64,000 nt of DNA. It comes from Zizania palustris. Its lineage: Eukaryota; Streptophyta; Magnoliopsida; Poales; Poaceae. The DNA is taken from NCBI GenBank assembly GCA_019279435.1, contig JAAALK010000079.1, positions 107,923,198 through 107,987,197 on the forward strand. The letters are read 5' to 3'. Every line of letters starts with the position of its first letter. Position 1 is the stretch's first letter. The notes under the pieces were generated by a model. It had not been told where the DNA came from and did not search any database. It saw only the letters and a list, made by a program, of their open reading frames with translations. The position numbers were made by a program, and so were the translations under genes. This document shows positions 12,004-21,692 of this stretch, piece by piece.

Positions 12004-12453
12004 TCAGAGAAAATTGGAAAAGGGGAAGTTTTTAGCAACCTGAACGGGGACGGCGGCGTGCGCTCGGGGATGGGGACGGTGGCGCGAGGTCCGGGGACAG
12101 TGACGTGGGCTCCGGTGCAGTTCGGGGCAACGACGGCGACGGGTTCCGAGGGTGGCGGCGTGGGCTCCGGGACTGGGATGGCGGCGTGCGTCGGGGACGG
12201 GGATGGCAGCGACGAGGGGTCCGGGTACACCGACGCGGGCTCCAATGATGGGCTTCGAGGATGACTGCAATGGCTCCGAGGTGGCGGCGAGGGGTCCGGG
12301 GACACCAACGGCTCCGAGATGGCGGCGACGGGCTTCGGGTATGACAACGACGGGCTCCAAGGGTGGCGGCGTGGGCACTGGGAGCGGTAGTAACTGGCGG
12401 GAGAAGATTAGGGCTTAGGATTTTCACACGGCAGGAGCGAAATATTTATATAG
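12004..12453 (-). other. Promoter plus GC-rich leader module (copy of the 15.7 kb module)
   Basis: On the minus strand a TATA-like CTATATAAATA (12443-12452) is followed by about 400 bp of imperfect repeats of the type GGAGCCCGTCGCCGCC. This matches in style the leader at about 15560-15710. A possible splice donor (CAG|GTTGCT) lies near 12041. Three overlapping frames are open across it (proline/arginine-rich), which points to composition rather than coding. No convincing coding exon follows at lower coordinates. The module sits just inside an internal block of CACTA subterminal repeats. Confidence 0.5.
12443..12452 (-). promoter_or_regulatory. TATA-like box of internal module 1
   Basis: TATATAAATA on the minus strand lies between subterminal repeats (12460-12660) and the GC-rich leader. 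The layout is the same as at 15727-15734 and 20267-20274. Confidence 0.5.
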
Positions 12454-12650
12454 GCGGATTAGCAGTGGTGGGCATGATGACGTCATCCGCCCGCCACTGC
12501 TATTTTCTCATAGTAGTGGCGGGCATGCTGACATCACCAGCCCGCCACTACTAATCCGCCCGCCACTGGTGCTCGATGCCACTGCTAAAAGGAAGAGCAG
12601 TGGTGGGCTGGTGACGTCAGCATACCCGACCGCCACTACTATGAGAGGTG
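12454..12650. repeat. Internal block of CACTA subterminal repeats
   Basis: AGCAGTGGTGGGC, TAGTGGCGGGC and their complements alternate here, with TGATGACGTCA palindromic spacers. This is the same motif set as at the element's two ends, though it lies 7 kb inside. It may be the remnant of an older CACTA end. Confidence 0.8.
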
Positions 12651-12689
12651 GGGGTTATCTAACATACGTTGCGATACATTTCGAGAAAC

Positions 12690-12800
12690 ACATTGTAGCG
12701 CAGTGGTGCGGGGGTTGCTTTTGGTGCCATGCGGTTCGAGGTTCGAACCTTGCTGCCGGCAGGCGGTTTGAGGTTCGAACCTTGATGCTAGCATCCAAAC
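12690..12800 (+). repeat. tRNA-like (SINE-like) module, copy 1
   Basis: The A-box-like TAGCGCAGTGG starts at 12696 and the B-box-like GTTCGAACC at 12741, 45 nt start to start. A second GTTCGAACC lies about 32 nt downstream. No acceptor stem or CCA-type end is seen, so it is not a functional tRNA gene. It resembles the Pol III promoter head of a tRNA-derived SINE. Confidence 0.7.
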
Positions 12801-13699
12801 ATTTTTTTTTACATTTTCATGACTTTTTATTGATGTTTAAATTCTAGTTTGAACTTGATTTTTTTAACAATAAAAATACATCATAACTTATCAAATTTAA
12901 AAAATTGGTATTTTTCTGCCTCACTTTACTTTTTTTTATTTCATTAAGAAACATGAGATTCTCCGGGGATGCATTAGGGTTTAGAGAAGAAATGACTGAG
13001 GTTTGAAAGCAAATTCTAGTTTGAACTTGATTTGTTTAACAATAAAAATACATCATAACTTATCAAATTTAAAAAATTGGTATTATTCTGCCTCACTTTA
13101 CTTTTTCTCCCTTAGTTTACTCTTTTTATTTCATTAAGTGTGTTTTTATGATCAAAGTCAAAATAAGTTCAATTTGAACTACAAGACATGAAATAATTCA
13201 CCAAAATTTATAGAAAACCATATTCATGTTTTGACTCTATAATTAGTTATCATCCAACAAATTTAAAACCATCATAAAAAATGTAGGTTTCCACAACACT
13301 CGATCGACAACTTGTATTTTTATAGTTTTTTAATCCTCAAAAAATAAAATAAAGTCTAAAAAAGATGAGACTTGTCATGTTGTTATGATATGATTGATCC
13401 ATAGATGTTGTCAAAAAAATAATTTTTTTTCGAGAAAATAATCATGTAGGGCGTTAAAAAACCTAAGATTCTCTGGGGATGAATTAGGTTTTAGAGAAAA
13501 AATGACTCAGGTTTGAAAGCAAAACATATAGTTGATTCTTCCTTTGAACTTGAAACTTTTTGTACAATAAAAATACAACACCGATATTCTAATTGCAAAA
13601 ATTGGTATCTTTCATTAACAGAAATTGGTATTTAAATGCAAAAAAGTCCACGTAGAAGTAGGGATTATCTAGCATACACTGCACAAATAGCCGAGAAAT
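12801..13699. repeat. AT-rich repeats between tRNA-like modules
   Basis: A segment TTGAACTTGATTT...AACAATAAAAATACATC recurs at about 12850, 13022, 13875 and 14258. A second phrase, GATTCTC(C/T)GGGGATG followed by TTAG(G)GTTTTAGAGAA, occurs at about 12958 and 13468. No gene is seen; this is duplicated CACTA interior. Confidence 0.65.
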
Positions 13700-13806
13700 A
13701 CTTTATAGCACAGTGGTTCGGGGGGTTCTTTGGTGCCATGCGGTTTGAGGTTCGAACCTTTCTTCCGACAGGCGGTTTGAGGTTCGAACCTTGCTGCTGG
13801 CGCCAA
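13700..13806 (+). repeat. tRNA-like (SINE-like) module, copy 2
   Basis: TAGCACAGTGG starts at 13706 and GTTCGAACC at 13750, giving 44 nt spacing. A second GTTCGAACC starts near 13782. It is the most diverged of the copies in the intervening sequence, yet both promoter-like boxes are kept. Confidence 0.68.
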
Positions 13807-13947
13807 ATCAACATTTTTTTCTGTTTTGTACTTTTTTAAATTTCAGCACTTTTTTATTGATGTTTAAATCCTCGTTGAACTTGAATTTTTTTTAACAATA
13901 AAAATACATCATAATTTATCAAATTTAAAAAGTTGTTATTTCACTCG

Positions 13948-14045
13948 ACTTAGTGGTGGCGGGCCGATGACATCATGCGACCGCCACTACTAAACGGATA
14001 GCAGTGGCGGTCTAGTGACGTCATTCTGCCCGCCACTACTGCCTC
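13948..14045. repeat. Internal CACTA subterminal repeats, second block
   Basis: TAGTGGTGGCGGGC, GACCGCCACTACT, AGCAGTGGCGG and GCCCGCCACTACT lie in alternating orientation with GTGACGTCA-type spacers, directly before tRNA-like copy 3. Confidence 0.78.
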
Positions 14046-14089
14046 TGGTGGGGTTATCTAGCATACGTTGCCACTCATGTCGAGAAACA

Positions 14090-14190
14090 CTTAGTAGCGC
14101 AGTGGTGCGGGGGTTGCTTTGGTGCCATGCGGTTCGAGGTTCGAACCTTGCTGCCCGCAGGCGGTTTGAGGTTCGAACCTTGCTGCTAGC
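14090..14190 (+). repeat. tRNA-like (SINE-like) module, copy 3
   Basis: TAGCGCAGTGG starts at 14095 and GTTCGAACC at 14139, 44 nt apart, which is the usual A-to-B spacing of a tRNA gene. A second B-like box starts at 14171. About 215 bp around it (14041-14255) is nearly identical to 15785-15995, so these two copies arose by a recent duplication of the whole module. A fragment of another copy (TAGCGCGGTGGTGCGG) lies at about 14552. Confidence 0.72.
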
Positions 14191-14255
14191 ATCCAAACAT
14201 GTTTTTTACATTTCTATTCTAATTTTCATTACTTTTTTATTCATGTTTAAATTCT

Positions 14256-14723
14256 AGTTTGAACTTGATTTTTTAACAATAAAAATACATCATAACTTAT
14301 CAAATTTAAAAATTTGGTATTTTTCTGCCTCACTTTACTTTTTTTTATTTCATTAATAAACATGTACAATAAAAATACATCATAACTTATCTATAGTTTA
14401 TTCTTCCTTTGAAATTGAAACTTTTTGTACAATAAAAATACAACACCAATATTCTAATTGCCAAAATTGATATTTTTCTCCCTTAGTTTTCTGTTTTTAT
14501 TTTCATTAAGTGTGTTTTTATTACATGTTGTTACTATATGATCGAGACTTTGTAGCGCGGTGGTGCGGGGGCTCGCTTGACATATCATGTTTATTTGAAA
14601 GCATGTAAACAAACACAAGTCCAGGCTGGGGAAACCAGCTTACACATCGAAACGCACTACTGGTCAAACCCAAAAGAAAGATATGGTTTGGAGCTTCTTC
14701 TTCTTCCTCGGCACAAACCCAAC
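14256..14723. other. AT-rich CACTA interior without a recognised gene
   Basis: Contains the repeated TTGAACTTGATTT / AATACATCATAACTTATC segment, a partial tRNA-like fragment near 14552, and the 3' flank of the small spliced gene on the minus strand. Nothing else is recognised. Confidence 0.5.
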
Positions 14724-15225
14724 CTATTTCTGGTTTAACAGATTAAAAGCCTCAACTTGCCAATCCTCAACTAAATCGGCATCATCAGGCAGTCTGAACT
14801 GCTCTCCATGTTCCTGAACAAGAAAATACACGTGGCGGCGATAGTGAGAACAACTTATTATCAACGATTGAATTGGATGATAAAAATATAAAATTTGCAT
14901 AAAAAGAGGATCTTGCCTCCTTCCTCCTCTTGCTGCCACATTGCTCTACATGCTTCCCTTTTCCACCGCTAGCCTCGGCATGTTTCCCTCTACCACCGGT
15001 TGTCTCATCATTCTTCCGTCTGCCAACACTTACCCTATCTGGTTGCGGCGATCGCGAGTCGTCCTCCGAGTCGGAGTCCATTATGAGAATCACTTTCTTC
15101 ACCAAACAACTGCAAACTATACCATCATGTACATTATGTTTACCGCATTTGCAAACCTCACACACGCCACTTTATGTAGAGTCTGAGGATCCACTGTTTG
15201 TTGGTTCAATCTTAGGAGGAGCCAT
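14724..15225 (-). pseudogene. Small spliced gene of unknown function inside the CACTA element
   Basis: A model fits on the minus strand: a leader exon ending at 15550 (donor GT at 15549), coding exon 15225-14917, and last exon 14813-14724. The second intron would be GC-AG (donor GCAAG). From the ATG at 15225 the frame meets a stop at 15174-15172, then continues with a cysteine cluster (CEVCKCGKHN, CSC). An internal in-frame ATG at 15081 would give an 84-residue protein: acidic start (MDSDSEDD), lysine/glycine-rich middle, and an end including FRLPDDADLVEDW. The short C-terminal exon joins in phase. I do not recognise the family. It may be a third CACTA gene or captured host exons. Confidence 0.5.
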
Positions 15226-15550
15226 CTGCATTTTTTTGTCACATTGATATAACATTAAAAAAACCTAAGCTAGTAATATTATAGTACATTAAAAAACATT
15301 ATTGTTATAGTGGAAATTTTTTTTCTTAGAAATTTTTTATAGTACATTAAAAAACATTATTGTTATAGTGGAAATTTTTTTCTCAGAAATTTTTTATAGT
15401 AGATTAAAAAACATTATTGTTATAGTGCATTCTACTAGTAATATTATACTAAATTATATTACCACGCATAAATTAATATAACAATCCTCCATCATTTTAA
15501 CCCTAAGCTCGAATAAAATAAGACCAAAGATAGGTTAATAATCATTTACT

Positions 15551-15734
15551 GATCGACTGGATGGCGGCGACGGGCGGCGCCGACGGGCTCCGAGGAAGGC
15601 GGCGACGGGCGGAGGGCAGTGGCGACGTGCTCCGGGACGTCGACGGCGGTGACGGGAGGAGGGGGCGACACGGGAGTTTAGGGTTTAGAAAATGAAACTA
15701 GGTTTTCGGACGGCGGGAGTGGAAAGTATATATA
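15551..15734 (-). promoter_or_regulatory. Promoter and GC-rich leader of the small spliced gene
   Basis: TATATATA (15727-15734) lies just below subterminal repeats at about 15743-15783. It is followed on the minus strand by about 150 bp of GGAGCCCGTCGCCGCC-type leader and the donor at 15549. It is the same design as the module at 12.0-12.45 kb. Confidence 0.55.
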
Positions 15735-15834
15735 GGTGTCTTAGTAGTGGCGGGCATGATGACGTCATCCAGCCCACCACTACTGCCTCTGGTGGTGTTA
15801 TCTAGCATACGTTGCCACTCATGTCGAGAAACAC

Positions 15835-15934
15835 TTAGTAGCGCAGTGGTGCGGGGGTTGCTTTGGTGCCATGCGGTTCGAGGTTCGAACCTTGCTGCCC
15901 GCAGGCGGTTTGAGGTTCGAACCTTGCTGCTAGC
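15835..15934 (+). repeat. tRNA-like (SINE-like) module, copy 4
   Basis: TAGCGCAGTGG starts at 15839 and GTTCGAACC at 15883 (44 nt), with a second B-like box at 15915. Near-identical to copy 3 with its flanks. It lies between two subterminal-repeat blocks (15743-15783 and 15998-16041). Confidence 0.72.
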
Positions 15935-16099
15935 ATCCAAACATGTTTTTTACATTTCTATTCTAATTTTCATTACTTTTTTATTCATGTTTTCTCTTAG
16001 TAGTGGCGGGCATGATGACGTCATCCAGCCCGCCACTACTAATAGAGGTAGTGATTATATATATAGCATATAATACTCTTCCTACAATGACGTGAAACA

Positions 16100-16205
16100 C
16101 TTAGTAGCACAGTGGTGCGCGGGGCTCCTTGGGGCCATGCGGTTCGAGGTTCGAACCTCGCTGCCGGCAGGCGGTTTGAGGTTTGAACCTTACTGTTGGC
16201 CCCAA
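16100..16205 (+). repeat. tRNA-like (SINE-like) module, copy 5
   Basis: TAGCACAGTGG starts at 16105 and GTTCGAACC at 16149 (44 nt). The second B-like box has decayed to GTTTGAACC. It follows a subterminal block (15998-16041) as in the other copies. Confidence 0.7.
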
Positions 16206-16318
16206 AAATTAAATATTTTTAAAAATTTTCTATTGACGTTTAATTAAATCCTCATTTGATCTTGAAAATGTTTTAATAATAAATGACATAATTGATTTTA
16301 CAACTAAACATAAATGAT

Positions 16319-19300
16319 CTAGCCTTGCACTAATTTTCCATCGCCATTGGTGCGTAGATAAGGAATCACACTGCCAAATGACAGTTTTGCTTCAACCACA
16401 TTGATCCTTGATATGTCAACGAAAAACGGCACCTCATCAAACTGATTGTATTCTTCTTCGTCTTCGACTCCATCAACTCCAACAATTCTTTGTTTTCCTG
16501 GAGCAACGATGTATTTTTTCTCATCTTTAGGATCAAGTATGTAAATTACTTGTGCCACGGATTGAGCGAGTATCCAAGGGTCATCTTTATAAGCCACCTT
16601 ATTAAGGTCAACTATCGTAAACCCGTAATCATCCACCTCCATACCTTCTGGATGTATGACCCACTGACACTTAAATACAGGGATTTCTATAGAGTTCCCG
16701 TAGTTAAGTTCCCATATTTCTTCGATGTATCCATAGTAAGCATTCTTTTGTCAAGTGCTATCTTCTGCTTCTCCTCTGACACCACTATTTTGGCACTGAC
16801 TCTTTTGATCCTTTGCTTTTGTATAGAATGTGAAACCATTGATGTCATACGCTTGCCATGTTTTAACCATGCTCAATGGACCGTAAGACAATTTATTTAT
16901 CATCATCTCTTCATCGGTTTCTCCGATCGAAAGGTTTAGATCCCTCAGCCATGATGTGAAATAAATTTTGTGTGCTTTCATAATCCATTGTTCATCGCGA
17001 TCTTCATTCTTTTCACGAAGCTCTTGCAGGTGTTGTTCAACATATGGTCTCATAATCGCCAACTAATGCATTACACTGTAATGTGATTATCTTATTGTTT
17101 GGTAACTATTGTCTCGTATGATTTTCCTGCCTTTAGTTCCTTTACCGGTGAGTCTTCCATTGTGCCGGGACACGGGAACTCCTATTGGTCTTCCATCTCT
17201 TATGTAATCTGCGTAGCACTCAATGACTTCCTCAGTCGTGTAGCCCTCTATCATGGAACCTTCTGGATAAGCACGATTTCGTACGTAACCCTTGAAGATA
17301 ACCATTAGACGCTCGTACGCATACATATTGTGCAGGTACGTTGGACCGAGAACAAAGATTTGGTCTGCTATATGTATCATATAGTGCTCCATAATATCAA
17401 AATATGAAGGAGGAAAGCACATCTCAAGCTGACACATAGTCTCCCTCATTTGTTTACGTAATTCATTTAACTCTTCAGTGTCGATCACCTTCTTTGATAT
17501 GACATTGAAGAAGTGACACATGCGTGTTATCACCATCTTCAGAAATGAATGTTTGACTCCTCTTACTGCGATGGCGAGGAATAGCCCAAGCATAACATGA
17601 CAATCATGAGTGTTGTAGCCGCTCATCCTCAAATCTGCTACGGAGACAATATTCTTTATATTCATTGAGAATCCTGTTGGAACTCTAATTCCATGTAGAC
17701 ACCTGCAGATTGATCATTTCTCGTCAATTGTGAGGTTATAGCTAGCAGCCGGAAGGAAAAATTTTCCATTGGCCCTTTCCTGTGGGTGAAGCTCGGGTCT
17801 AATTCCGAGAGTTTGAAGGTCCCTTCGTACTTTGAGTCCATCTTTTGATTTGCCCGGTATGTCTAACAAAATACCGATAGTGCTTTCGAAGACATTCTTC
17901 TCAACGTGCATTGTATCGATAGCATGACCAATCTCCAACTCCTTCCAATAGGGAAAATATCTAAAGAAGATCGACTGCTTTTTAAATGGAGCGTCCTTTG
18001 AAATTTTTTCAGATTTCTTCCTCTTCTTTCCGAAAACAACTTTGATATTCTTTACCATTTCGAATAGAAATTTGCCATCTCGATTTCGTGGAGGCTGTCC
18101 AAGCTCGATTGTACCGTCGAAATGGTTCCTATTTCTTCGATATTTGTGGTTTTTTGGTAAAAATCTGCGGTGTCGCATATATATCGTCTTAACGAATGAT
18201 GGAAGATGCATAGATTCTGTCTGGTCCACACACACTACACATGCTGTCTTTCCTTTAACCTGTCCTGTTAGGGACATGCGTCCTGGGTTGTCAGCTATGG
18301 TGCAAAAGATTATGGCTCTTAGATTGAAGTGCTCTTTCTTGTGCTCATCCCACACACAGACACCATGTTCCCATAGACGTTTCATATCCTCCATCAAAGG
18401 TTCTAGAAAGATATCAATGTCATTGCCAGGTTGTTTTGGACCAAAATTAGAGTAGTGAGCATAAGGTATTTTCTTTTATGGCACAACCATGATGGAATGT
18501 TGAACAAGCATAGAAAGACTGGCCACGTACTATGTGGGTTCCTCATCTCACCGAAGGGATTCATTCCTTCCGTGCTAAGTCCCATCCTGATATTTCTAGG
18601 ATCGTCCGAGAAATCTGGATGGGCCAGGTCAAATGATTTCCACTGCCTAGCATCCGCAGGGTGCCGAAGTTTTCCGTTCTTCTTTCGCCCAGCGAAATGC
18701 CAGATTAATAGTTCAGCATCTCTAGGATTAGAGAACATACGTTTCAAGCGATCAATCACCGGTAGGTACCACATTACTAAGGCTGGAACTTTCCTCTCCA
18801 TCTTTTTTCCAGGACGGTCTTCAATAACATTTTTATTCCTCTTCTGCAACCTCTTATTATTCTTCTTCTGGTGGTCATTGTAGTCCTCCACACAGTCATT
18901 TGGACATTTGTATCGACTCGCATTGCACTGCGGACATCTCTCTAACAATCCATACTCTTTTCGATATAGGATACAGTGGTTCGGGCATGCATGAATCTTC
19001 TGAACGCCCAAAGTCAACGGACAAATCATCTTCTTTGCTTGGTACGTATCAGATGGTAAACCATTGGGTTTTGGCAAAACCTTTTTTAGGAGTTGTAAAA
19101 GATCTGAAAAACTAGTGTCAGACCATCCATTGCTGGCCTTCAGTTTCATAAGCTCAAGAATTGTGTACAACAGAGTATACTGCTTATCGCATCCGTGGCG
19201 TTCCTCGTAAAGAAGGTTTTTTGATGCTTTGCCAAGTGCTTCAAAGTTATCGTATCCTTTGGTTGTAGTTCTCTGCAACAACACCTCAGGCGCAACATTT

Positions 19301-19695
19301 CGCATCAGTTCCTCCACATCAAAGGCGTCATCATCATCATGTTGATCAACATCATCATGTGTTATGTCGGATGTATGATCACAACCTCTTCTATGTTGAT
19401 GAGCATCTTGCGGCACATCAGAATCTTCAGGAGGATTTTGGCCCATCTCACCGTGTTTCGTCCATATATAATAGTTCTTCACGAAACCATTTTTCAACAA
19501 GTGAAATCGTATGGTTTCACGATCAGAACACGGATACATCGCTTCGTTTTTACAAACTTTACAAGGACAATATATTGCCTCTTCACTCTGACGGGAAGCA
19601 TATTGTGCGGCAGCTTTAGTAAATTCAGTTACTCTGTTAAAATATGCCACCACAACTCCGTCGTTGGACGAGTACATCCAGGACCTGTGCTCCAT
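16319..19695 (-). pseudogene. TNP2-like CACTA transposase
   Basis: The catalytic protein of CACTA elements, which cuts at the terminal repeats. From the start ATG (19695): a transposase-associated domain (RSWMY, then YCPCKVCKN), a zinc-like CPQCNASRYKC, and the Transposase_21 core (GNDIDIFLEPL, YMRHRRFLP, IDTMHVEKNVFES). Next comes the DUF4218-like region (HDCHVMLGLFL, CQLEMCFPPSYFDIMEH), and near the end a DUF4216-like region (DDPWILAQSVAQVIYILDP). Breaks: one missing base in an A run near 18443-18446, TGA at 17714-17716, TAA at 17087-17089 and TGA at 16751-16753; the 17063-17089 gap may instead be an intron. Upstream, the minus-strand ATAAATG-type TATA (20267-20274), a short leader and a donor (AG|GTAAATC near 20138) suggest a spliced 5' UTR whose acceptor lies just before 19695. 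Confidence 0.9.
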
Positions 19696-20266
19696 CTAAA
19701 ACATATATTATTTGAAAAAATATTAATAAAATTATTATTGTTAATTTTAGTAATTTACAAATTGAAAGTATATTGATTTATTATCGCTCATAACAACATT
19801 AATTAAAAATCCTCAATGCTTTAATTAAAACTACTTATTAAGCAGAAAAAATTATTAAATAAATTAACTATATTGGTTTCTCTCTCTCCAAACAACATAA
19901 CTCTAGATCTATAATCATAAATCAAATTAAAAAAGAGATTAAAATGACGTAAATCAATATACAAGTGATGAATAATTGTGAGGAGGGTCATATTTGTTCA
20001 TTTGGGAGAAGGTAACACTGTAAATGGAAGATTATTTGAAAATTTCTGTTCACAAACCCTAAATTAGTAAAACGCTAATAACTCATTGTATACATGATTA
20101 AATACAAAATAAATGTGAGATTCGGCATGGATTTACCTCCTAGAATGAAATCCTTCAAAAGAAACGAAAACAAAGCGTCCCCACTCTTTATCTAGATTTT
20201 TGTCGCCATTGTACGGACAAAATTAAATGTGAACTGTGGTAGAGCTCGGGGAGGAAGAAGCTACGC
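19696..20266 (-). other. 5' leader and leader intron of the TNP2-like gene
   Basis: On the minus strand a leader exon (about 20240 down to about 20138) ends in a GT donor. AT-rich sequence with no open frame then runs to the coding exon. No other gene is seen. Confidence 0.5.
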
Positions 20267-20274
20267 ATTTATAG
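20267..20274 (-). promoter_or_regulatory. TATA-like box for the TNP2-like gene
   Basis: CTATAAAT on the minus strand lies between the right-end subterminal repeats and the TNP2 leader. The transposase promoter would therefore abut the transposase-binding repeats, as in known CACTA elements. Confidence 0.55.
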
Positions 20275-20279
20275 CTAGA

Positions 20280-20544
20280 ATAGTAGTGGCGGTCGCAAGT
20301 GATGTCATCAATACTTTAGTGGAGGCCATATTAGCAGCGGCGGGCAGCACCAGCGCCCGTCACTGCTATTGGTACAATAGTGGCGGTCCGGGATGACGTC
20401 AGCACCGACCGCCACTACTTTACCAACAATAGTGGCAGGCGCCGATGCTGCCGTTAGCACCAGCAACTGTAGTGGCGGGCATCTAATGGCCCGCCACTAC
20501 AGTGGTTTTGCCCAACGCCACTACAGTGATGATTTGTAGTAGTG
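20280..20544. repeat. CACTA right subterminal repeats and terminal inverted repeat
   Basis: GTAGTGGCGG, GCGGCGGGC and GCCCGCCACTAC motifs cluster in both orientations, followed by the terminus TTTGTAGTAGTG. The TTT duplication follows at 20545-20547. Confidence 0.88.
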
Positions 20545-20547
20545 TTT

Positions 20548-20947
20548 ACCGCATGATTAAATTTGACTACACTAATTGCAATAACTGAAAATGTACTTTT
20601 CCGCATTGTTAGCCATTACCCTTCCTTGTTTATTATCCTGCATTATTATTTGCATTTGCGGTGGCTTGTTGAGTACTTTTTGTACTCATACCCGTTGGAC
20701 CCCACATAGGATGCCTACTATGAAGACGGTCTGGAGTAGCGACCTAGTCAAGCAAAGATCCTGAAGAAGGCGTTCGTCATGCTATTTACTTCTATTACTA
20801 TTTTTATTTCAACTCTGATGTAATAATTATGGTCTGCGTACCATTAATATTGTCGTATGTACGATTGTCGCATGATGAACCTCTTGTATTATTGTTTTTC
20901 TTATGAAATTCAAAAATGTTCCGATTTTGGTAAATCGGGGCGCCACA
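20548..20947 (+). repeat. Chromovirus 3' LTR, second part
   Basis: Continues the LTR after the CACTA insertion and ends GGGGCGCCACA at 20947. The sequence changes abruptly at 20948 to the Tat-family post-pol region, as shown by similarity to about 27450-27620. This fixes the LTR end. Confidence 0.85.
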
Positions 20948-21089
20948 AATACCTTCTGAATAAATAAAGTTCATGGTTCAGGTATTGCCTACCTCTCAAA
21001 CACTCCCTACTTATAGTGGATGCACTGGAAGAACGGAGTCGGTTCTGAGGGAAGTGTCATTTATTTGAACCAATTTTACGGACTTCGAA

Positions 21090-21420
21090 CCACCGGTTCA
21101 AAGCTTCCGACATGGTGGGAAACTCATAAAAAATGGATTCCAAGCCACCAGCTTGAAATCATCCGTAAAAAGAGTCCAAGGAGACCAAATGATATGGATT
21201 CCAAGCTCTGGCTTGAAAGCATCCGTAAAAAGAGTCCAAGGAGACCACAAAGCGGATTGCAAACCACCGGTTTGATAGCATCCATAAAAAGAGTCGAAGG
21301 AGACCAAACAAAACAGACTCCGAGCTAATAGCTTGAAAACGTCAGTAAAAAGAGTCCAAAGTGACCATTGTAATCGGACTCTAATATTTCCGAAAAGAGT
21401 TCGAAGTGACCACATTCAAA
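21090..21420 (+). repeat. Post-pol minisatellite of Y
   Basis: Units with CATCCGTAAAAAGAGTCCAAGGAGACCA and an inverted AGCC...GGCT core recur at roughly 60-65 bp. This is the Y version of the array found in X, E2 and E3 at the same place. Confidence 0.8.
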
Positions 21421-21692
21421 CAAAAAGGTACTAAGTTACCAGTTTTTAGACTCTGAATTAGTAGAGTCGAAGACATTTTTGAGGTCTTCAGTGACCACTT
21501 TTGGACTTAGTCAATCTTTAATATGATAAGGGGCTCTAAGCCTCCAAAATTGTACACCTAACTAACGTTATCTTCGTTGTGCGTAACCACCTTCGACCAA
21601 ATTTTGGAGTTGCTTCCACCCAAAGAGGGGCTGGGAAGTAGGGAGACAATTTTGAAACTTTAATCTTTATCATTCAAACAGATTACATTACA

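Larger units (their letters stand above)
5512..20544 (-). mobile_element. CACTA (En/Spm-type) DNA transposon, 15,033 bp, probably non-autonomous now
   Basis: The left end reads CACTACTACAAA and the right end is its exact inverted complement (TTTGTAGTAGTG). The inverted match continues imperfectly for roughly 35 bp through CACTGTAG, GGCG and GGCAAAA blocks. Both ends carry clustered AGTGGCGGGC subterminal repeats in both orientations, the usual transposase-binding architecture. TTT duplications flank it. It lies inside a chromovirus LTR, so it is younger than that insertion. Both large genes are on the minus strand and are broken, so movement today would need transposase supplied in trans. Confidence 0.95.

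Noticed and set aside
12004..12427. Proline-rich protein gene in three overlapping minus-strand frames
   Set aside because: All three frames and the opposite strand are open at once, which indicates a repeated GC-rich leader and not a coding exon.
12690..12800. Functional tRNA gene
   Set aside because: A- and B-box-like motifs are present with the right spacing, but no acceptor stem, anticodon arm or terminator of a real tRNA could be paired.
16490..19776. Plus-strand frames (up to 150 codons) opposite the TNP2 gene
   Set aside because: Antisense shadows of the transposase coding sequence.
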